7,509 bases of DNA from SAR116 cluster bacterium (GTDB lineage Bacteria; Pseudomonadota; Alphaproteobacteria; Puniceispirillales; UBA1172). Below the pieces are notes generated by a model. It did no database searches, was not told the origin of the DNA, and saw only the letters and a list, made by a program, of their open reading frames with translations. Positions 7,336 through 7,509 of this stretch are shown one piece after another. The first letter of the stretch is position 1. The number at the start of each line of letters is the position of its first letter. The stretch lies in assembly GCA_002691725.1 (NCBI GenBank), contig NZIT01000120.1, forward strand, positions 1 to 7,509, in the 5' to 3' direction. A program made the position numbers and the translations under genes.

Positions 7336-7509
7336 TCATTCATTGTGATGAAGTGTATTCAGGCGCGTCATTTCTTGCGTTGCACCGAAAAATAGCGGCG
7401 TCCGTTGATGCAGGCTTTCAGGCGTTAGATCAAGAATAGTGTCTTTACCATTGGTCGCCATACCGCCAGCCTTTTCGATCAGAAAGCTAATCGGATTGGC
7501 TTCATAAAC
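7336..7509 (-). CDS. fbp: Fructose-1,6-bisphosphatase class I, C-terminal fragment (5' end outside window)
   Basis: The frame is open from the right edge to TGA at 7338-7336, giving 57 residues. It begins [20 protein letters not shown] and continues [22 protein letters not shown], the standard end of class I fructose-1,6-bisphosphatase. The Glu of YEANP corresponds to a metal-binding residue, and [12 protein letters not shown] is the usual last conserved block. The enzyme removes the 1-phosphate from fructose-1,6-bisphosphate, the irreversible step of gluconeogenesis, and also acts in the Calvin cycle where one exists. The start and most of the protein (about 330 residues expected) lie right of the window. 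It is upstream of tkt in the same direction with 79 bases between, consistent with a fbp-tkt-gap operon. Confidence 0.9.
   Translation of the reverse strand, partial: VYEANPISFLIEKAGGMATNGKDTILDLTPESLHQRTPLFFGATQEMTRLNTLHHNE

Overview
The window reads as ordinary chromosomal housekeeping DNA of an alphaproteobacterium. Protein sequence style, short operons with Shine-Dalgarno sites, and a fbp-tkt-gap-pgk central-carbon set support this. A marine lineage such as SAR116 is a guess from overall feel, not proven by any marker here. There is no insertion sequence, CRISPR array, tRNA, rRNA or phage gene, and no stretch over 300 bases lacks a gene.

Left part (1-1694): the C-terminal part of a class I fumarase runs rightward from beyond the left edge. 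It converges on a tiny leftward gene, rpmJ (823-948), which encodes the 41-residue zinc-free type of ribosomal protein L36 and has its own promoter and a clear Rho-independent terminator. Next, also leftward, is msrA (1059-1694), a methionine sulfoxide reductase A. A short tandem repeat overlaps its likely promoter.

Centre and right (1821-7509): a leftward carbon-metabolism set is read in the order fbp (C-terminal end only, entering at the right edge), tkt, gap, then pgk. These encode fructose-1,6-bisphosphatase, transketolase, glyceraldehyde-3-phosphate dehydrogenase and phosphoglycerate kinase, linking triose phosphates, gluconeogenesis and the non-oxidative pentose phosphate pathway. The set is split by a rightward azlC-azlD pair (3171-4222) for a two-component branched-chain amino acid exporter. 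This pair is divergent from pgk and meets the end of gap with only 8 bases between stop codons.

The most notable protein detail is in GAPDH. The Asp that normally selects NAD is Ile36, and the Leu-Pro pair that excludes the 2'-phosphate of NADP is Asn191-Ser192, so the enzyme may use NADP(H). I found no evidence of a wholly new biological system. The interesting points are this cofactor signature, the interrupted gap/pgk arrangement and the repeats before msrA.
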